Source: Echinostoma caproni
Taxonomy: Eukaryota; Platyhelminthes; Trematoda; Plagiorchiida; Echinostomatidae
Direction of reading: 5' to 3'
Length of the DNA: 34,838 nt
Assembly (NCBI GenBank): GCA_900618425.1
Contig: UZAN01044797.1
Location: 1 to 34,838 of the forward strand
The notes beneath the pieces are model-generated. The model searched no databases. It was not told the origin of the DNA and saw nothing but the letters and a program-made list of their open reading frames with translations. This document shows, piece after piece, positions 31,784 through 34,838 of the stretch. Every line of letters starts with the position of its first letter. Position 1 is the first letter of the stretch. The position numbers were made by a program, and so were the translations under genes.

Positions 31784-31849
31784 GAGAGTTGACTGGACAA
31801 GTGTGGGAGTGGAACGTGTGGATAGTGGCAAACAGATTCAACACCGCCT

Positions 31850-32040
31850 CCCCAAAGCCGGCAGGGATTCAAATACAGCTTGGCGTATTAATGCTTTGCA
31901 TGGGCTCAACCTCAAACGAAAATGGTACTACTTACTTGTGCCACAATCGCTGATGCCAAACCCCGGCACGCCCTACTCACCAGCGACCGATTTAATTTCT
32001 GATTGCCATTCTTCCAAGCTGTCTGAGCTGCCTCGTCCAG
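31850..32040. other. Unassigned segment beside BEL/Pao remnant
   Basis: GC-richer than its surroundings and part of a 133-codon plus-strand frame (31746-32147) that crosses the N gap and antisense pol sequence. The frame is therefore not credible as a gene. The origin of this piece is unknown to me. Confidence 0.4.
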
Positions 32041-32230
32041 TACGTCATCTCATCCATGCATGCTTAATCAGAGTTTCCGTAGTAAACGCTTTGGTGGCAG
32101 TAATAACGGAGCCACAAACTCGGTGGGGTCGTACAACGATACCGTAAAGGATGAAATGCCTCTCCTGGTTCAGAAAGAGTCATCTTGAGGATAAAAACAG
32201 TTCTCCATCACTCGCCACTAGGGGAAACGC
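32040..32230 (-). mobile_element. BEL/Pao pol fragment
   Basis: Aligns with 23385-23580 (catgcttaggcagagcttcc... gtggcagcaataacg... acaacgataccgta... ctccctcactcgcca), the post-RT part of pol on the minus strand, with several small indels. Together with the LTR-like repeat at 32500 it lies where unit 1 has its own pol and gag remnant (13300-14400). Each unit kept different parts of one ancestral insertion. Confidence 0.75.
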
Positions 32231-32499
32231 GCAGATGTTATGTTATTGAACTATCCTGACCTGTTTGCTGTGAGAAGAGGAGCCACTCTGGCAAACTGCG
32301 ATCATTCATTTCGGTAGAGTGTGAACACCTCATGAGCTATTTGAACGTCTGCTTTGACATCTCCTGTCACATATGTATATCAGTCCCACCATAATTTGTT
32401 CTCCCACTTTGAAGACCCTGCGAAGAACCAAAGAATGGGCACATAAAAATCGTGACCGAAATTTACTTAAACAAACGTCAATACTGATCAAGAATGAGA

Positions 32500-32795
32500 T
32501 CAAAATCTTGAAAAACTCTACACTGAAACCCTCTTTGGTAACTCACAACAAAAGTACATTTGTTTCTTTTTGGAGAAGTTAGTTCATTCGAAATGGGTGG
32601 GGTTTAGACAAACCCTGTCCCATCGGTGACAGTTGACGGCCGAATCACCTTGTGGGATGCGACTGGCTGGATTCATTTGAACTAAGAAAAGCTTTACTTC
32701 GAGTTGAAAAGGTGTATTTTCAAATACAGGCAATCAAGGGGTCCTAAATACTGTCGTTACTTATCGTGAATATCCATTGAAACACCCAGCAATCA
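32500..32795. repeat. LTR-like repeat, second copy
   Basis: Partner of 26455-26750, clearly diverged and with a short deletion (about 13 bp after cttgtggg). It lies beside the pol fragment at 32040-32230, suggesting the remains of a second, mostly deleted element of the same family. Confidence 0.55.
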
Positions 32796-32895
32796 AGCGT
32801 GAGCGCGGTAACTGTCTTATTCATCCATTTTGACATGATTCATTTTATGTCTTGGCCAACTGAGACCAATTACCATGGGGTTTGTTCATTCTCGT

Positions 32896-33105
32896 CTAAA
32901 GTTCACACAATCGACGGTCAAGTTTATAACGTATCGCTTTCTGTAATTTAAAAATCAGCTCGGTGGGTGAATCAAAAAACAATTTCGAGTTTCCTTCAGT
33001 TAGCAATGCATTCACTTGATTTCGAAGTGCAATGGCTTCATAGATAACAACAGATTTTCTTAATAGATAAACAATCAATGTGTCGACAGTACATTCTCGC
33101 CTAGT
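32896..33105 (-). CDS. Unidentified coding-like frame of 69 codons
   Basis: Open on the minus strand from 33105 (after TGA 33108-33106) to the TAG at 32896-32898. A possible acceptor, aactag, has its AG at 33102-33101. The translation is convincingly protein-like, helical and charged (YLLRKSVVIYEAIALRNQV, LTEGNSKLFFDSPTELIF, then KLQKAIRYKLDRRLCEL). No ATG is positioned to start it, so it would be a last exon. It lies between the LTR-like repeat and the resumed unit homology at 33130, and has no counterpart in unit 1. No family is recognised. Confidence 0.38.
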   Translation of the reverse strand, partial: TRRECTVDTLIVYLLRKSVVIYEAIALRNQVNALLTEGNSKLFFDSPTELIFKLQKAIRYKLDRRLCEL

Positions 33106-33582
33106 TCAATGGAAATATTCTGGCTCGAACTAGTTATTCACATGATCTCCTACACTGTTTATAAACATCTATCAGATGTTTATAGAACGTGTCATTCCTG
33201 ATCAGCTAGTTCCTCAATACTCATTTTTTATAAATGAAGAAGAGTCTACTCACTTGATTTGATATATTATGGACAATTAATAAACAATCAGTAATTTCAA
33301 CTGTAATCGTTCGCCCCTTTAGTGCTGCATTCCCCTGTACGGGTGCAGCAGCATGAGATTAGATGACTTTCGAAAAGCAATCAATAAACTTGTTCCTTCT
33401 CAAATAAATGCTGTTTTCTCATTAGCACAACAGAATAGCGAACGAAGCCTCTTCGTAAACAGATGCAGCCCAAACGCTTTACCGACTTTATATAGAAATT
33501 ACTGATGCCCTCGTGCCTTCCTGCCCTGGATTTAGTTGGAAAGTAAAGACCAGTGTCAAAAATTCCATTTCAAATGCTTTCT

Positions 33583-33921
33583 TTAAAATGGTAGCTTTAC
33601 TGTGGTAATATTCTTTGCTGGTGTCAAGGAATAGAATGTGCCGATGTCGCCAACGAGCCAATACAGATCTCTCCATTCGGAGAAAACGCTTCCCACATTA
33701 TCATTGTGATTGTTTTGAATGTAATTTGTCCTAATCACGTCCAATTCAGTGGTAAATAATACTTCCAGTTTGTTTGCGAAAAAATGTTGAAACCTTGCAA
33801 TGTCTTTAGTTCCAGCGGTAGGTGATCCGTTTAGCTTAAGACCAGCAACCAGGACGCAGTGATATCTTACAATTCCTCGGTTAGCTGTGCTTTGTTCTTC
33901 TTTGTCTCCTTTAATCTTCAC
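33583..33921 (-). CDS. Unidentified 112-codon frame, partly shared with unit 1
   Basis: ATG at 33921 opens 112 codons on the minus strand, with RGIVRYHCVLVAGLKL near residue 16 and WLVGDIGTFYSL near residue 87. Both stretches are open in the corresponding frames of unit 1 (RGIIKYGCVLVA at about 15330; WLVCDIGSFYSL at about 14940), but there they are separated by an unmatched insert. Between the copies most changes are at first codon positions, with no sign of purifying selection. It could be an old exon or element ORF now drifting. Confidence 0.3.
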   Translation of the reverse strand: MKIKGDKEEQSTANRGIVRYHCVLVAGLKLNGSPTAGTKDIARFQHFFANKLEVLFTTELDVIRTNYIQNNHNDNVGSVFSEWRDLYWLVGDIGTFYSLTPAKNITTVKLPF

Positions 33922-34608
33922 GAGTTAGCTACAACTTTATTTGATTAATTTGCAAGTGGCAATGTGTGATGTACACGCCGATTTTCTGTAACGACGAGCC
34001 TATTTCTTGTGGTTCAGTTTTTCATGTATGCTCGTGCTGTATCTCACATGTGACGATTTTTCCCCGAAACCATAGTTCAGGATTCCGTTTCCGAATAATA
34101 AATGAACACTCATATGTTCCCTCCATACTTTAATGTGCGTGAATGAATATCACTTAAAGTGCGGAACCTTTCTGTTCAAAAACGATATGAACTGCATTAC
34201 TTTGTCAATGTGTATCGTGCCAGGTTGGATAAGAAAAAAACAGTCAGGAAGGATCTACAACGTATTAAAACAATGGTCATAATTTGTCTAATGACAAACA
34301 GAACGGAATGCGAAGAACATGAATTATCCGGTTACAATTGGACAGATATTTTGTAACCAATCGGATGCATTTCTGAAAAGAGAAGACGATTGGAAATGAG
34401 AATGAGATAAGTGGTATCCATTTTCGTTTTGATGGCATGTGTTAATTCAGTAAAGTCAAATTTAATCAATCCATGTTCATCAACAAAATAATGAAGGTGC
34501 AAGTAACGCAATTCGATCAAACTATTGAATCAATGCATTGTTGAGGCTGAACTTATAAACTTAAATGCGTCTGTCGTTCACAAGCCGATATTATGAATGA
34601 ATGAAAGT

Positions 34609-34609
34609 N
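34609..34609. other. Single-N gap hiding the end of the last exon
   Basis: Unit 1 has 38 bp (16073-16110) between aaagt and gtacagg that are replaced here by one N. The missing bases contain the last codons, stop and donor-like site of the gene, so the gap is not really one base. Confidence 0.8.
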
Positions 34610-34665
34610 GTACAGGATTGATCCGATTCCCACTAAGACAGAGAGTGCGCGTTGACTGACGCCAT
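34610..34665 (-). CDS. Second gene copy, last exon only (partial)
   Basis: Exon 4 of the unit 2 copy starts at 34665 after the acceptor caaaatcag and encodes the same GVSQRALSVLVGIGSILY hydrophobic segment as 16164-16111, then runs into the gap at 34609. Intron 3 fills 34666-34838. By alignment, exon 3 (Ser/Thr-rich) begins about 5 bp outside the window. No disabling change is visible in the 18 codons present, so the copy may be functional. Confidence 0.68.
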
Positions 34666-34838
34666 CTGATTTTGTTTTGTGTTGGCGAGGCAAAAGGTGA
34701 TGGAAAAGATACATGAATAGACCAGTAATGAAGTGTTTGTTTGAATTTGTCAATTTACATTATTGAACAATGAATGAAGACGTCAAATGTTTGCGAATAT
34801 TCCTATAAGGTATCATCAAATAATACGTAATTAGGAGC

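Larger units (their letters stand above)
17362..34838. repeat. Tandem duplication, unit 2 (truncated by the window edge)
   Basis: This is the second copy of the unit that starts at 1, in the same orientation. The window ends at the base corresponding to 16339, so roughly the last 1 kb of the unit, including most of its gene, lies outside. Unit 2 has gained about 5.1 kb of transposon-rich DNA at 23350-28500 (relative to the join at 7861 in unit 1) and an internal duplication (about 29670-30170 and 30500-31170). It has lost the partner of 8250-11735. All three N characters in the window fall in this unit. Confidence 0.93.
34516..34838. repeat. Near-identical block across the gene 3' end (unit 2 copy)
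   Basis: Partner of 15980-16339. Bases 34540-34608 match without a difference. After the gap, only a cluster of changes in the polypyrimidine region of intron 3 (ttggcgaggcaaaagg) and a few single substitutions are seen. Confidence 0.8.

Noticed and set aside
31746..32147. 133-codon plus-strand frame
   Set aside because: It runs across an N and antisense to a BEL/Pao pol fragment.
1..34838. CRISPR arrays, bacterial operons, riboswitches or rRNA
   Set aside because: No regularly spaced short repeats, ribosome-binding sites, or rRNA-like sequence; the splice sites and retroelements show animal DNA.

Overview
The window looks like non-prokaryotic, AT-rich animal DNA. It has no operons or dense coding, one short spliced gene with consensus GT-AG introns, degenerate BEL/Pao LTR retrotransposons, tRNA-derived SINE-like segments and single-N assembly gaps. 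Short introns, a lone TATA-driven secreted-protein gene and BEL/Pao decay fit a parasitic flatworm (trematode or relative). That is an inference; no gene here is diagnostic of a species.

The overriding structure is a tandem duplication with a period of about 17.4 kb. Bases 1-17361 are unit 1, and 17362-34838 are most of unit 2. The first bases recur at 17362 and the last bases (ending 34838) match 16339. Divergence is mosaic. The gene-proximal blocks (15980-16339 versus 34516-34838, and 1-505 versus 17362-17868) are nearly identical. The spacer is visibly more diverged and full of indels: unit 2 carries a 5.1 kb insertion at about 23350-28500, unit 1 has about 3.5 kb at about 8250-11735 that unit 2 lacks, and each unit has internal duplications of its own.

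The one confident host gene is on the minus strand at 16988-16087. Four exons with fully consistent phases encode a 193-residue secreted or surface protein: signal peptide, four-cysteine ectodomain, Ser/Thr-rich mucin-like stalk, a furin-type R-S-K-R site and a C-terminal hydrophobic segment. Its last exon recurs in unit 2 (34665 down to a gap at 34609), and exon 3 of that copy should begin 5 bp past the window edge. The upstream flank of another copy occupies 1-505, which predicts a gene just left of the window. This is therefore an array of at least three genes.

The spacer holds BEL/Pao remnants on the minus strand (13300-14400, 23350-25750, 32040-32230) with an LTR-like repeat (26455-26750, 32500-32795), SINE-like segments, and several unidentified coding-like open frames. 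Some of these lack an ATG, some recur in both units, and one is interrupted by a single amber codon. They read like exons or decayed genes but match no family I recognise. Most other open frames are compatible with chance.
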